In this document: piece by piece, positions 49,471 through 58,908 of the stretch
Layout of the letters: each line of letters opens with the position of its first letter
Position numbering within the stretch: the stretch's first letter is position 1
NCBI RefSeq assembly: GCF_001995095.2
Contig: NZ_MTSD02000001.1
Coordinates: forward strand, 434,001-498,000
Direction of reading: 5' to 3'
Length of the DNA stretch: 64,000 bases
Source: Oceanospirillum linum
Lineage (GTDB): Bacteria; Pseudomonadota; Gammaproteobacteria; Pseudomonadales; Halomonadaceae
Position numbers and translations under genes: made by a program
Notes under the pieces: generated by a model
The model's database searches: none
Seen by the model: only the letters and a program-made list of their open reading frames with translations
Told to the model about the DNA's origin: nothing

Positions 49471-49546
49471 TGGTGGAGCCTAGCGGGATCGAACCGCTGA
49501 CCTCAACACTGCCAGTGTTGCGCTCTCCCAGCTGAGCTAAGGCCCC
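49471..49546 (-). tRNA. tRNA-Ala (GGC)
   Basis: A 76-base tRNA with encoded CCA. Acceptor begins GGGGCCT and ends AGGCTCCACCA; anticodon loop CTGGCAG gives GGC; D-arm AGCTCAGCTGGGAGAGC is standard. Upstream of tRNA-Glu on the same strand and probably cotranscribed. Confidence 0.95.
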
Positions 49547-49687
49547 ATCTCAGGTACGGGACGAATAATACTGATCCGCCCCGCACTGGTCAATACTTTT
49601 TTTCTAAAAAAACGGCATTTTTTAAGAAAACTTATACTGACAAATCAACCGGTTAGCCAGAAAGGCTTATCCGGCAAAAGAATTAGC

Positions 49688-51172
49688 TTACTGGTTTAAC
49701 ACAGCAAACTCTTTTTCCAGCTTCTTGGTTTGCTTTTTGGAAACACCACCCAGAACGTCAACCGCATGACGAAGGCGGGCACGGGTCATATCCGGGCCAA
49801 TAATTGCCATGGAATCCAGAACTGAAGAAGAGGTTGCAGAACCGGCAATAGCGACAAAGATCGGCTGCAGGAACTCTTTGATTTTCACATCAAAGTGATC
49901 TGCAAGCATCTTCACATCTGCAAAGATATTATCTTTATTCCACTCACGGAGTGCTTCCATCTGCCATAACGTGAACTGCAGCTGCTTCACAACATCTGCT
50001 TTTTCCGTCTTGATGTGGGCAAAGCTCTCCTCATTGATTGGCAACATGCCAGAGAAGAAGAAACCTGCCAGTGGTGCGATATCACTAAAGGTTTCCACCC
50101 GCCCCTTAATCTGAGGAATGATCTGGCTGACGTACTCAGGATTAAAGGCCCACTTCATCACTTCCTGCATAAACTGTTGATCATCCAGTGTCTCACGGAT
50201 GTATAAACCATTCAGCCAGGACAGTTTCTCAACATCAAAGACCGGACCACCCAATGAAACCCGCTGAATATCAAAGTTTTCAATCATCTCATCCAGCGAG
50301 AAGCGCTCACGCTCATCCGGCATCGACCAACCCATTCGCCCCAGATAATTCACAACCGCCTGAGGCAAGAAGCCCATACGACGATAGAAATTGATTGAAG
50401 TCGGGTTCTTACGCTTAGACAACTTCGATTTATCCGCATTACGCAACAATGGGAAATGACACAAAACCGGCATATCCCAACCGAAATACTCATACAGCAG
50501 CTTGTGCTTAGGTGCCGAGTTGATCCATTCTTCGCCACGAAGCACATGGGTGATCTTCATCAGATGATCATCCACCACGTTTGCAAGGTGATAGGTCGGC
50601 ATGCCATCTGCCTTCAACAGGATCTGACAGTCGATCTGTCCCCAGTCGATCTCAATCGTGCCACGTAACATATCGTCAACCTGACAGACACCTTCCTCCG
50701 GTACGCACATGCGAATCACGTAAGGTGCATCAGCCGCTTCACGGGCGGCCACTTCCTCAGCAGGCAACGCCAAATCGCTTTGTTTCAACGCGGTATGCTT
50801 GCCTTCAGCTTTACGGGCTTCGCGCAGTTCATTCAGCTCTTCACTGGTACGATAACAGCGGAATGCCTTACCTTCTTTCTCCAGGCGATAAGCATAGTCT
50901 GCATACATATCCTTACGCTCAGACTGTCGGTATGGGCCGTATTCTCCACCAACATCCGGCCCCTCATCCCAGTCGAGGCCCAACCAACGCAGGGAGTCAA
51001 AGATCATCTGTTCCGAATCTGCACTGCTGCGGGTCTGGTCAGTATCTTCAATACGCAGAATAAATTTACCGCCGTGCTTTCTGGCAAAAGCCAGATTAAA
51101 CAAAGCAATATAAGCAGTACCAACATGGGGATCACCGGTTGGTGATGGAGCAATACGGGTGCGAACAGTCAT
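49688..51172 (-). CDS. gltX: Glutamyl-tRNA synthetase
   Basis: Charges tRNA-Glu. About 494 residues from ATG 51172 ([20 protein letters not shown]). Class I HIGH-type motif PHVGT near residue 15; KMSKS-type KLSKRK near 240. The 17 codons upstream of this ATG are not conserved in the family. It is next to the tRNA-Glu gene on the same strand, separated by about 140 bases. Confidence 0.96.
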   Translation of the reverse strand: MTVRTRIAPSPTGDPHVGTAYIALFNLAFARKHGGKFILRIEDTDQTRSSADSEQMIFDSLRWLGLDWDEGPDVGGEYGPYRQSERKDMYADYAYRLEKEGKAFRCYRTSEELNELREARKAEGKHTALKQSDLALPAEEVAAREAADAPYVIRMCVPEEGVCQVDDMLRGTIEIDWGQIDCQILLKADGMPTYHLANVVDDHLMKITHVLRGEEWINSAPKHKLLYEYFGWDMPVLCHFPLLRNADKSKLSKRKNPTSINFYRRMGFLPQAVVNYLGRMGWSMPDERERFSLDEMIENFDIQRVSLGGPVFDVEKLSWLNGLYIRETLDDQQFMQEVMKWAFNPEYVSQIIPQIKGRVETFSDIAPLAGFFFSGMLPINEESFAHIKTEKADVVKQLQFTLWQMEALREWNKDNIFADVKMLADHFDVKIKEFLQPIFVAIAGSATSSSVLDSMAIIGPDMTRARLRHAVDVLGGVSKKQTKKLEKEFAVLNQ

Positions 51173-51365
51173 GGTTTTCCGTTCTATCCTGTGATGATGA
51201 ATGGGAAAAATAATTGCTGACAATTATAGTCTAGGGACTGCCAGACCAACAGCCCTTCGGGCCAGTTATCAGGCCTCTGCAGATAAAACTTTACGTTTAT
51301 TCCGCAGAGTTAAGAGTGCTAAAGGAATCATAGTTAGCGATCACAAGCGCCTGGCAGCCATCTGC

Positions 51366-52175
51366 TTACAGACGCCGATGCAACCAACTGGACAGCTGCT
51401 GACGTACTTCAACAAAGCGGCTGACTTTGAGTTCCGCCACGATAATACCTTCACCGGTTTCAAGCTCAGCCAGCTTCTCTCCCCAGGGATCAAGAGTCAT
51501 GGTGTGCCCCCAGGTTTTACGGCCACTTTCATGATGACCACCCTGTGCCGGAGCCAGCAGAAAACATTGATTCTCTATCGCACGGGCTTTCAGCAACACC
51601 TCCCAATGGGCGCGCCCGGTTGGCACCGTAAAGGCTGAAGGCACAATCAGAAGATCGACATTATCCAGCCCACGGAAAAGCTCAGGAAAGCGAAGATCGT
51701 AGCAAATACCAAGGCCAACTCTCCCCCAGGGCGTATCAAAACAGATCGGTTGCGTGCCCGCTTCAATACTGGCAGATTCGTTATAACACTCCTCACCTTT
51801 TTGAAAACTGAACAGATGAATCTTGTCATAACGGGCGATGCACAAACCTTCAGAGTCAAAAACCAGCGTTGTATTGGTGACATGATCGCTCTGCCGGCCT
51901 TTTAACGGCAGGGATCCGGCCACAAGCCAGATATTAAGCTTACGGGCAAGGCTCGCCAAACGTTGCTGAATCGGCCCATCACCATAAGTCTCAGCGATCT
52001 CAAATTTGGCTCGTTCATCATGATGCAGCAGAGTAAAATACTCCGGCAAAGCAATCAGTTGTGCCCCCTGCTCCGCCGCCTGAGTCACCCAGTATTCTGC
52101 CCGTTTCAGATTCTGTTCCAAATCTTCACCGGAAACCATCTGCACGCCTGCTACTTTAAAATCCGCCAACATCAT
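51366..52175 (-). CDS. Carbon-nitrogen hydrolase (nitrilase superfamily, Nit-like)
   Basis: A 269-residue nitrilase-fold amidase. The Glu-Lys-Cys triad is visible: ALPEYF, RYDKIHLF and GICYDLRFPELFR. It resembles the Nit1/Nit2-type enzymes that repair deaminated glutathione or act as omega-amidase; the substrate here is not established. Stands alone between gltX and the transporter. Confidence 0.85.
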   Translation of the reverse strand: MMLADFKVAGVQMVSGEDLEQNLKRAEYWVTQAAEQGAQLIALPEYFTLLHHDERAKFEIAETYGDGPIQQRLASLARKLNIWLVAGSLPLKGRQSDHVTNTTLVFDSEGLCIARYDKIHLFSFQKGEECYNESASIEAGTQPICFDTPWGRVGLGICYDLRFPELFRGLDNVDLLIVPSAFTVPTGRAHWEVLLKARAIENQCFLLAPAQGGHHESGRKTWGHTMTLDPWGEKLAELETGEGIIVAELKVSRFVEVRQQLSSWLHRRL

Positions 52176-52417
52176 TTTTACCTTTTTTTATCCACCGCCA
52201 CCGTCCCACGACTCTTTCAGCGGAGGCCAATTCATCAGAAAGCTAATTCATAGAAAAGCCCCCTGAAATACAAAGTCATTTAATGTGCCGCAGTATAACA
52301 ATAGCTTTGCCCCTCGGCACAGCAAGGGTTCTTGCGTACAATGGTTGGTTTTGACGTTATTGGCCGGACGGCTCACCTCAATAATAAACGCTGGCCCGAC
52401 AGAAACTGGATACGAAT

Positions 52418-53821
52418 TTGACCTCACAACAAAACCCACGACTAAACTTTAAAGGTCTTATGGCGGCCTGCTTCAATCGCCGGATGCTGGTCACCTTTGT
52501 CATGGGCTTTTCAAGCGGCATGCCACTGCTACTCACCATATCAGTACTTCAGGTCTGGATGCGCCAGGAGGGTGTCGACCTTTCAACCATAGGTTTAATG
52601 GCTCTGGTCGGCTTGCCCTATACTCTGAAGTTCGTCTGGGCGCCGTTTTTAGATCGTTTTACCCTGCCCTTTCTGGGCCGTCGTCGCGGTTGGTTGCTAC
52701 TGATTCAACTCCTGCTTGCATTTTCTATCGCAAGCCTTGGTTTGTCTGACCCTGCCTCATCCCCCTGGCTGATCGCTTTTCTGGCCTTGTTAGTCACCTT
52801 CTTCAGCGCCAGCCAGGATATTGTCATTGATGCCTATCGCCGAGAGCATCTGCATGAAAATGAATTGGGTATGGGTTCCAGCCTCTACGTCTACGGTTAC
52901 CGTACCGGCATGCTACTGGCTTCCGGTGGAGGGCTCGTCCTGGCAGACAGCATCGGCTTTGCAGCGGTTTATATGCTGATGGGGCTTTGCATGGGTATCG
53001 GCATGGTAACCACTCTGATGGCCCCGGAACCTCAGATTGAAGCCGCACCACCTTCCAGCCTGAAAGCCGCAGTGGTTGAACCCTTCAAAGAGTATTTCAC
53101 CCGGGATAGCGCCTGGACTATTCTGCTATTTATTCTGCTTTATAAGCTGGGGGACACTCTAGCCAGCGCCATGACCAGCCCTTTCTATGTGGACTTAGGA
53201 TTCAGTTCCGAAGAGATTGGTTACACGGTTAAACTGTTTGGTTTCTGGGCGACACTGATAGGGGCTTTTTTAGGCGGTGCCCTGATCATCCGGTTAGGTA
53301 TTTATCGCGCGCTATGGTTATTCGGCATCCTGCAAATGGCCAGTACCGCCGGCTTTGCACTTCTTGCGGAAGTGGGTTACAACCTGAATGCACTGGCCGC
53401 AGTGATAGGCTTCGAAAACCTGACCGCAGGAATGGGCACCGCTGCCTACATGGCCTTTATGGCATCCCTGACAGACAAACGTTTTACAGCAACTCAGTAC
53501 GCACTACTCACCAGCCTGATGGGAGTTCCCCGTACGCTGATCTCGGCACCCAGTGGCTTTCTTGCCGAAGCTGTTGGCTGGACGGAGTTTTTTATTCTTT
53601 GCACTCTGATCGCGCTACCTGGCCTTTGGCTGCTGCGCCACTTCTCTGACTGGCATGGCCATAGTGATCAGAAGCAGAGATATCCTGGAACAAATAACAA
53701 ATACTCAGCCTCTGATACAAGCCAGCTAAAGCCACAGACTGATAATAAGCTCTCTATAAAAAATAAGACCTCTGTTAAAAATGCCGTAAACTCGGGAAGA
53801 AGGAACCAGGGATATGATTAA
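52418..53821 (+). CDS. AmpG-like MFS transporter
   Basis: Inner-membrane permease with about 12 helices, 467 residues. Resembles AmpG, which imports GlcNAc-anhydroMurNAc muropeptides for cell-wall recycling; FSSGMPLLLTISVLQVWMRQEGV and LPYTLKFVWAPFLDRFTLPFLGRRRGW are typical of that family. TTG 52418 has GGA upstream; ATG 52460 is an alternative with AAAGG. The C-terminal ~45 residues are polar and poorly conserved. The stop overlaps the next gene by eight bases. Confidence 0.83.
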   Translation: MTSQQNPRLNFKGLMAACFNRRMLVTFVMGFSSGMPLLLTISVLQVWMRQEGVDLSTIGLMALVGLPYTLKFVWAPFLDRFTLPFLGRRRGWLLLIQLLLAFSIASLGLSDPASSPWLIAFLALLVTFFSASQDIVIDAYRREHLHENELGMGSSLYVYGYRTGMLLASGGGLVLADSIGFAAVYMLMGLCMGIGMVTTLMAPEPQIEAAPPSSLKAAVVEPFKEYFTRDSAWTILLFILLYKLGDTLASAMTSPFYVDLGFSSEEIGYTVKLFGFWATLIGAFLGGALIIRLGIYRALWLFGILQMASTAGFALLAEVGYNLNALAAVIGFENLTAGMGTAAYMAFMASLTDKRFTATQYALLTSLMGVPRTLISAPSGFLAEAVGWTEFFILCTLIALPGLWLLRHFSDWHGHSDQKQRYPGTNNKYSASDTSQLKPQTDNKLSIKNKTSVKNAVNSGRRNQGYD

Positions 53822-54284
53822 GCAGGATGTTGAGAAGACCATTAGCCATGCTTTAAACTGTTGCCAACAATCCGGTGTACGCCTGACTCCAAAACGGGAA
53901 AAGGTTCTGCGTGTTTTGCTGGAAGCCAATAACCCCCTATCAGCTTACGACGTGGTTGAGCAGTTTCGGGAGGATTACTCCGAAAATCTACCGGCTATGA
54001 GTGCCTACCGAATTCTTACCTTTCTGCTCGACAACGGTTTCGTGCATAAGCTGGAAACCACTAATCAGTTTCTGGCCTGTCATCATATTCGCTGCGATCA
54101 CCCCCACCAGCCGCCTAAGTTTCTGATTTGCGATCAGTGTAATACTGTAAAAGAGTTAAGCCTAAGCCCGGACACACTGAATGAACTTAATCGCGGCATT
54201 GAAGAAGCGGGCTTTACTCTAGTAAGGCGACAGCTGGAACTCCATGGCCTGTGTGATCAGTGCCAAAAAGACACCAAGGTTTGA
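53814..54284 (+). CDS. Fur-family zinc regulator (Zur-like)
   Basis: A 156-residue Fur-superfamily repressor, closest to Zur. Winged helix RLTPKREKVLRVLLEANNPLSAYDV with recognition helix near PAMSAYRILTFL; metal ligands CHHIRCDHPH; structural zinc pairs CDQC (near residue 102) and CDQC near the end. It represses zinc-uptake genes when zinc is sufficient. It overlaps the AmpG-like gene, although no functional link is known; no znu genes are in the window. Confidence 0.82.
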   Translation: MIKQDVEKTISHALNCCQQSGVRLTPKREKVLRVLLEANNPLSAYDVVEQFREDYSENLPAMSAYRILTFLLDNGFVHKLETTNQFLACHHIRCDHPHQPPKFLICDQCNTVKELSLSPDTLNELNRGIEEAGFTLVRRQLELHGLCDQCQKDTKV

Positions 54285-54296
54285 TTAAACGAACAG

Positions 54297-54320
54297 AAAA
54301 AGGCCTCGATTGAGGCCTTT
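54297..54320. terminator. Terminator between zur-like and monooxygenase genes
   Basis: Stem AAAGGCCTC/GAGGCCTTT with GATT loop, flanked by A- and short T-runs, between convergent genes. Confidence 0.75.
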
Positions 54321-54360
54321 CTATCTATGGACAGGTTTAATAAGCCTGCTCAGATTAAAA

Positions 54361-54678
54361 TCAGATACCATAATCCCGCTCGACTTTAGCAATTCTCAGC
54401 TTAAAGGAGGCGTACCACTTTTCATGCCCCAGTCGCTGTGCTTCCTTGTGTTCCGCATTCTGCTTCCAATATTTAATCGAATCGAGATTTTCCCAGTAAG
54501 ATACAGTAATACCTAAGCCATCCCGCACCGACTCCACCCCCAGAAACCCGGGCTGCTCAGCAGCCAGTTCAACCATGCGATCCGCCATCGCGCCATACCC
54601 ATCATCACTTTCGGTTCTCTGGTTAGTAAAAATTACCGCGTAATAGGGTGGTTGCGGTGTTTGAGCAATATCAGACAT
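54361..54678 (-). CDS. ABM-domain (antibiotic biosynthesis monooxygenase-like) protein
   Basis: A 105-residue dimeric alpha-beta barrel protein of the ABM family (YYAVIFTNQRTE, MVELAAEQPGFLGVES, ISYWENLDSIKYWKQNAEH-type pattern). Members include haem-degrading enzymes and small monooxygenases; the role here is unknown. Confidence 0.75.
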   Translation of the reverse strand: MSDIAQTPQPPYYAVIFTNQRTESDDGYGAMADRMVELAAEQPGFLGVESVRDGLGITVSYWENLDSIKYWKQNAEHKEAQRLGHEKWYASFKLRIAKVERDYGI

Positions 54679-54716
54679 ATTCTTTTCCAGAAATGAGGTT
54701 AAAAACAGGCCGGAGC

Positions 54717-55121
54717 CTAAGCACCGAGCAGCGGTAAATGCTTAACCGAATGATATCTCAGGGCCAGTTGCAGACAGTGTTTTACAGCCGTCTCCGGCAG
54801 AGGCTCAGATAGCGGTAAAACGATAGCACGATTACCTTCAAAAACCAGGCTGTCGCGATACAACTCTTTAAAGGTCTCAATCAGACGCGTTTTGCAGTTG
54901 AAAAAAAGATAATACTGATCCGGTGCTTTTTCCTTCCAGTCCATTCGGACAGGGCTACCGGATTTCACGTGAAAACTTGGTTCCCCCCACTTTAAAGTCT
55001 GTTCAACCTCACCCACCTCTAACTTTGAAGCGGTCCTTATGATCAGGTCACGGAGCTCCAGCAGCCTTACCCGAACCTGATCCGGGTATTGATCAAGATG
55101 CAGACTGACGACATCACTCAT
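54717..55121 (-). CDS. DUF1801 domain protein
   Basis: A 134-residue protein of the DUF1801/YdhG-like fold. Typical elements are RLLELRDLIIRTA, VEQTLKWGEPSFHV and YYLFFNCKTRLIETF. Its ATG overlaps the stop of the upstream gene (ATGA), suggesting coupling. Function unknown. Confidence 0.75.
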   Translation of the reverse strand: MSDVVSLHLDQYPDQVRVRLLELRDLIIRTASKLEVGEVEQTLKWGEPSFHVKSGSPVRMDWKEKAPDQYYLFFNCKTRLIETFKELYRDSLVFEGNRAIVLPLSEPLPETAVKHCLQLALRYHSVKHLPLLGA

Positions 55122-55615
55122 TGCTTTACTCCATACCTTGCGTCACCGGCAAACTCTGAGGTCACAATATTCAGGTGTTCATCAGCCGTCGGTGGCTCAA
55201 AAAATGCAGTCACCTGATGAAACACCGCTTCGGTATCAAAGGCTGCCTGCTCCGGTTGCTCAAGGCGGCGTTGGGCGATCTGTTTCAGACACTGCTCATC
55301 GCTCAGATCCAGCCAGATCATCTGATGCTCGCAGCCTGCTTCACGACAAAGGTTCAGAAACCAACTTCGCTGACGCATAGTATTGGCCGGAAAATCCATC
55401 ACCACATCTGCCCCTGTTGCCAGAATATTATGCACGAGTTGTTTGATAAACGGGCGGATCAGCGCGGAATATTTCAGGTAATCATCAAAGCTCTTAATCT
55501 GGCCTGAGTAATGGGTTGCAAGCCATTCATCTTCAGATAACAGCACTGCCTGCTGGTCAGCGGCTAGTTGCCTTAAATCCGGGTAAGAAAACGACAAAAG
55601 CCGGAGTGGTATCAC
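55118..55615 (-). CDS. P-loop kinase-like (AAA_33) protein lacking Walker A, probably decayed
   Basis: The frame encodes up to 165 residues resembling small AAA_33 ATP-binding proteins: LLSEDEWLATHYSG, VVMDFPANTMRQRSWF and LDLSDEQCLKQIAQRR. The N-terminal Walker A (GLPGSGKST type) is absent. An LPGFKATSR sequence in the next frame at about 55565-55590 (minus strand) looks like a damaged remnant of it. The nominal GTG start at 55615 lies inside a terminator hairpin. The gene is probably a pseudogene or a truncated, non-ATP-binding form. It is coupled to the DUF1801 gene. Confidence 0.5.
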   Translation of the reverse strand: MIPLRLLSFSYPDLRQLAADQQAVLLSEDEWLATHYSGQIKSFDDYLKYSALIRPFIKQLVHNILATGADVVMDFPANTMRQRSWFLNLCREAGCEHQMIWLDLSDEQCLKQIAQRRLEQPEQAAFDTEAVFHQVTAFFEPPTADEHLNIVTSEFAGDARYGVKQ

Positions 55616-55622
55616 TCCGGCT
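55599..55622 (-). terminator. Terminator after the periplasmic coiled-coil gene
   Basis: A perfect ten-base-pair stem AGCCGGAGTG/CACTCCGGCT with a four-base loop, followed on the minus strand by TTTGTCGTTTTC. Confidence 0.75.
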
Positions 55623-55664
55623 TGAGAGGTTCAGGAAAACAAGCCATCCTGAAAATGGTGTTCA

Positions 55665-56141
55665 TCAGGCATCCTGCTGTCCACGATCATACTCTTCCTG
55701 GGCATCCTGCCATGCATCCGACATAGACTGATAGGCTTTATTGAAGCCGTTTCTCATTTCAGACCAGGCTCCTTTACTGCTTTCTTTCATACTGCCATAC
55801 CATTCAGACAGCTGATTCCGCTCCTGGCGCAACTCCCGGAGAGCAGCCTGAGTTTCTTTACGAGCAGGCTTACTTAACTGATCCCAGCGATTATCAATCT
55901 GAGCTTCCAGCTGATTGATGCGCTCATCAGCCCGTTGCATTACTTGCCTGGCCGTTTGAACAGCCTCCTGCTGTTGATCCTCAGTATAAGCCTGTAGGGT
56001 TTCGACAACGTCAGCTGTTTCCTGCCTGATATCCTGGGCAGTAACGTTAGTATCTTCTTTATTGGCCGCCATAGAAAAAGACGCCACAGACAATAACAAA
56101 AAAGAAGTAATAATTTTAAAAATGTTATTTGTAAATATCAT
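55665..56141 (-). CDS. Exported coiled-coil protein, possible stress protein
   Basis: About 158 residues from ATG 56141, with GGAG eight bases upstream. A signal peptide (IITSFLLLSVASFSMA) predicts periplasmic export. The mature part is helical and coiled coil, with an Ala/Gln/Glu-rich composition. Its C-terminal AWSEMRNGFNKAYQSMSDAW resembles AWSDVKSGLELAKESLSEAM of the next upstream gene, so the two share a related module. Function unknown. Confidence 0.7.
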   Translation of the reverse strand: MIFTNNIFKIITSFLLLSVASFSMAANKEDTNVTAQDIRQETADVVETLQAYTEDQQQEAVQTARQVMQRADERINQLEAQIDNRWDQLSKPARKETQAALRELRQERNQLSEWYGSMKESSKGAWSEMRNGFNKAYQSMSDAWQDAQEEYDRGQQDA

Positions 56142-56196
56142 GTAATAGACTCCATTATTCATCAATTAAATTCAGATATGATAAAAAAACAATTAA

Positions 56197-56484
56197 TCAT
56201 CTGAAACGTTTTGATGCGGAGTCCATGGCTTCTGAGAGAGACTCTTTAGCCAGCTCCAGACCTGATTTGACATCGCTCCAAGCGTCATCGCTGGAATTAC
56301 GAAGCTCTTCAAACTTGCTGGATACTGCTTCCTGCTTGGTTTTTAGCTGTTCGATCTGCTCATAGTACTCAACCTGGGCAGAAGCATTGGCCTGATCTGC
56401 TTTAGATTTGAGCTTATCGATATCAGCTTTCCACTCGTCAAGCTGGGCTTCAACCTTTTGTTGATAGGCTTCCTTCTTACTCAT
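56197..56484 (-). CDS. Small coiled-coil protein of the sll1863-type stress family
   Basis: A 95-residue, fully helical cytoplasmic protein (MSKKEAYQQKVEAQLDEW, then Lys/Glu/Gln heptads, ending AWSDVKSGLELAKESLSEAM). It fits a widespread family of small coiled-coil proteins named after Synechocystis sll1863, with proposed stress roles. AAGGAG lies upstream of the ATG. It may be cotranscribed with the exported paralogue, 55 bases downstream. Confidence 0.72.
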   Translation of the reverse strand: MSKKEAYQQKVEAQLDEWKADIDKLKSKADQANASAQVEYYEQIEQLKTKQEAVSSKFEELRNSSDDAWSDVKSGLELAKESLSEAMDSASKRFR

Positions 56485-56616
56485 GATTCAATTAACTCCT
56501 TTGCCACGATCTCATATAAATATATTAGATATAAAATATAAAAGTGACTAGCTAACTGAGAATTTACCTTATCAAGGATCGAAATATGATAAGAAGCTTG
56601 ATAACTACCCTAACAT

Positions 56617-56651
56617 AAAAAAACGGGGTTCTGTCAAATCAGAACCCCGTT
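56617..56651 (-). terminator. Terminator of yajQ
   Basis: A 12-base-pair stem AACGGGGTTCTG/CAGAACCCCGTT followed by T-rich sequence on the minus strand. Confidence 0.85.
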
Positions 56652-56700
56652 ATATTTATTAATATTTAAAATATAAATTATGCTATTAGAAAACTAAATA

Positions 56701-57183
56701 TTAATCTCTGAAATTTTGATACTGAAGCGGAATATCCAACTCAGACTGGCGGAGAAAGGCGATCACCTGTTGCAGGTCATCACGCTTTTTACCGGCAACC
56801 CGTACCTGATCCCCCTGAATAGCAGCTTGCACTTTCAGCTTTTCATTTTTGATCATTTTGACGATTTTACGTGCCGTATCAGTATCGATACCTTCCTGAA
56901 GAGTGACAATCGCCTTAGCTGTTTTGCCACTTTCAATGACATCGCCAACCTCCATACATTTAACATCAACTTCACGGCGGATCAGTTCTGCCTGCAGCAT
57001 ATCAACCATCTGACGTACCTGAAATTCAGACTCAGATACCACTTCCACCACATTTTCTTTACGCAAAAACTTAGCATCAACCCCTTTAAAATCGAAGCGA
57101 TTTTTCACCACGCGATTAGACTGATCCACAGCGTTGGTCACCTGATGCATATCCAATTCTGACACCACATCAAAAGATGGCAT
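56701..57183 (-). CDS. yajQ: YajQ, nucleotide-binding protein
   Basis: A 160-residue protein of the YajQ family; some homologues bind cyclic-di-GMP, others bind nucleic acids or GTP. MPSFDVVSELDMHQVTNAVDQ at ATG 57183 matches the conserved N-terminus. Other family blocks: VVKNRFDFKGVDAKF and VRVAGKKRDDLQQVIAFLR. Confidence 0.93.
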   Translation of the reverse strand: MPSFDVVSELDMHQVTNAVDQSNRVVKNRFDFKGVDAKFLRKENVVEVVSESEFQVRQMVDMLQAELIRREVDVKCMEVGDVIESGKTAKAIVTLQEGIDTDTARKIVKMIKNEKLKVQAAIQGDQVRVAGKKRDDLQQVIAFLRQSELDIPLQYQNFRD

Positions 57184-57255
57184 GTTTGTCTCCTTAATAA
57201 TTCTGTCTGCAGGCATTATACTTGCGCCCCTGTTTCTGCCAACTGGATAAATTGC

Positions 57256-58179
57256 ATGAGTCAAACACACTGGACGGTATTGGGTGCGGGTTCGCTGGGC
57301 TGCCTTTGGGCGGGCTATCTGAATCAGGCCGGATTCCCGGTAACCCTACTGCACAGAGAAGGGGTTGCAGCACCTGAATCCCTGAATCTGACACGTTTTC
57401 AGGCTGAGCAGGCAACAGCATTTGAAGCAAGACTGACAACAGCATCTGCCTGCCCGGAAAAATCGATTAGCCGACTGGTTGTCGCCACAAAAGCCCATGA
57501 TGCTCTGAATGCCGTGGCAGGTATTAAACATGCGCTAACCGACAACGCCTGTATTGTCCTCCTGCAAAACGGCATGGGGTCTCAGCAAGCTGTAGCAGAG
57601 CAATACCCTGAGTTTGCTATTATCGCAGTGTGTATTACTGATGGCGCGTACCGAACAGGCCCCGGGCATGTCATCCATGCCGGTCAGGGGGTCAGCCGTG
57701 TCGGGGCTCTGAATAAAGCAGGCCAAAAGGTCTGGCGGCAAGTGGTTGAAGATCTTGAGCAAACAGATCTTATTATCGAAGCCTGTGAAGATATTAATCA
57801 GGCGCTGTGGAATAAACTGGCAATCAATATCGCTATTAACGGCCTGACAGCATTGGATCAGTGTCTGAACGGTGAATTGATGCAGCCTGAGCGTTATCAG
57901 CGGGTCAGCCTGCTCTGTCAGGAAACAGAGGCCGTGATGAAAGGTCTGAAGCTACAACTACCGGAACAGGGACTGCTGCAACTGGCAACGGATGTCATTG
58001 AAGGTACGGCGAAAAACCGCTCCTCCATGCTGCAGGACACCCTGCGGGGTAAAATCACCGAGATCGACTATATCAACGGTTATCTGGTACAGCAGGCAGA
58101 ACGCCTGAATATTGAAGTGCCGGAAAGCCTGAGTATCTACCGCGATGTAAAACAACGCTTCAATCAGCCGTCCTCATAG
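57256..58179 (+). CDS. panE: 2-dehydropantoate 2-reductase (PanE/ApbA family)
   Basis: NADPH-dependent reduction of ketopantoate to pantoate in coenzyme A synthesis. 307 residues. VLGAGSLGCLWAGYL is the nucleotide motif; catalytic Lys in NKLAINIAINGLTAL near residue 195; LQDTLRGKITEIDYINGYLV is the conserved C-terminal substrate segment. It ends convergently with the HD-hydrolase gene, overlapping it by 16 bases. Confidence 0.87.
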   Translation: MSQTHWTVLGAGSLGCLWAGYLNQAGFPVTLLHREGVAAPESLNLTRFQAEQATAFEARLTTASACPEKSISRLVVATKAHDALNAVAGIKHALTDNACIVLLQNGMGSQQAVAEQYPEFAIIAVCITDGAYRTGPGHVIHAGQGVSRVGALNKAGQKVWRQVVEDLEQTDLIIEACEDINQALWNKLAINIAINGLTALDQCLNGELMQPERYQRVSLLCQETEAVMKGLKLQLPEQGLLQLATDVIEGTAKNRSSMLQDTLRGKITEIDYINGYLVQQAERLNIEVPESLSIYRDVKQRFNQPSS

Positions 58180-58838
58180 GGCGGCTTCTGACTCAACTGA
58201 TCCAGTTGCTGTAAACCTTCTTCGATAATCTGGCGGGCTAAAGCGAACAGCTCAGGACGGCCTTGCTTTAACACCTGAAGCATCGCATATTTTTCCGGCA
58301 GGTAAAGCGCTGCAAACTCAGGATCACGCTCAGCGATTGTGTTGGTATTATCGATGATATCTGCCAGCTTAATCGTTTTTGCCCGTTTATCAGCCTGCTG
58401 AAGCTGCATTCGATCAAGCAACTTCCGCTCCGCACGTTCGAGGTCATCACTGTGTGGCCCCGAAGTCAGCTGCTCCACCAAAAGAGCAACCTCATCACCA
58501 AACAGCTGTCGAATCTCATCCAGATCCACATCTGTGTCTTCCACGACATCATGCAACCATGCCGCAGCCAAAACTTCTGGCTCCGGCAGAAACTCTGCCA
58601 CACGTTCAGCAACAGCCTGTGGATGAACAATATAATCCTCATTGGTATAACGACGAACCTGCTCATGCCGGCCATGGGCATCTGAAGCAAATTGACGGGC
58701 TCGCTCCACCAGAGGGTGCTGCATAGCACTCGCACGCACCGTACCCCTGCGCCCCGTCTCCTCCACAGATGGAGCAGTATTCTGCTCCACATGGTTCAGC
58801 ACATCGGCCGAGGACTTCGATGAGTTCGTTGATTTCAT
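58164..58838 (-). CDS. HD-domain phosphohydrolase, SpoT/MESH1-like
   Basis: About 225 residues from ATG 58838 (GGAGG upstream). The HD domain carries the SpoT-like metal motifs: IVHPQAVAERV, AAWLHDVVEDTDVDLDEI and KLADIIDNTNTI. It lacks a synthetase domain. Alone it would hydrolyse (p)ppGpp or a related nucleotide, as in small alarmone hydrolases. The first 45 residues (Ser-rich, no hydrophobic stretch) look disordered. Confidence 0.75.
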   Translation of the reverse strand: MKSTNSSKSSADVLNHVEQNTAPSVEETGRRGTVRASAMQHPLVERARQFASDAHGRHEQVRRYTNEDYIVHPQAVAERVAEFLPEPEVLAAAWLHDVVEDTDVDLDEIRQLFGDEVALLVEQLTSGPHSDDLERAERKLLDRMQLQQADKRAKTIKLADIIDNTNTIAERDPEFAALYLPEKYAMLQVLKQGRPELFALARQIIEEGLQQLDQLSQKPPYEDG

Positions 58839-58908
58839 TCTGCCTCCGGATACCCCGGCAGTATGGGCTACCGGGGAAAGCTCATATATCAATATAAACC
58901 ACGTAGCA

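Noticed and set aside
54310-54516. Open frame antisense to the ABM-domain gene
   Set aside because: Starts in a terminator and overlaps a conserved gene on the other strand.
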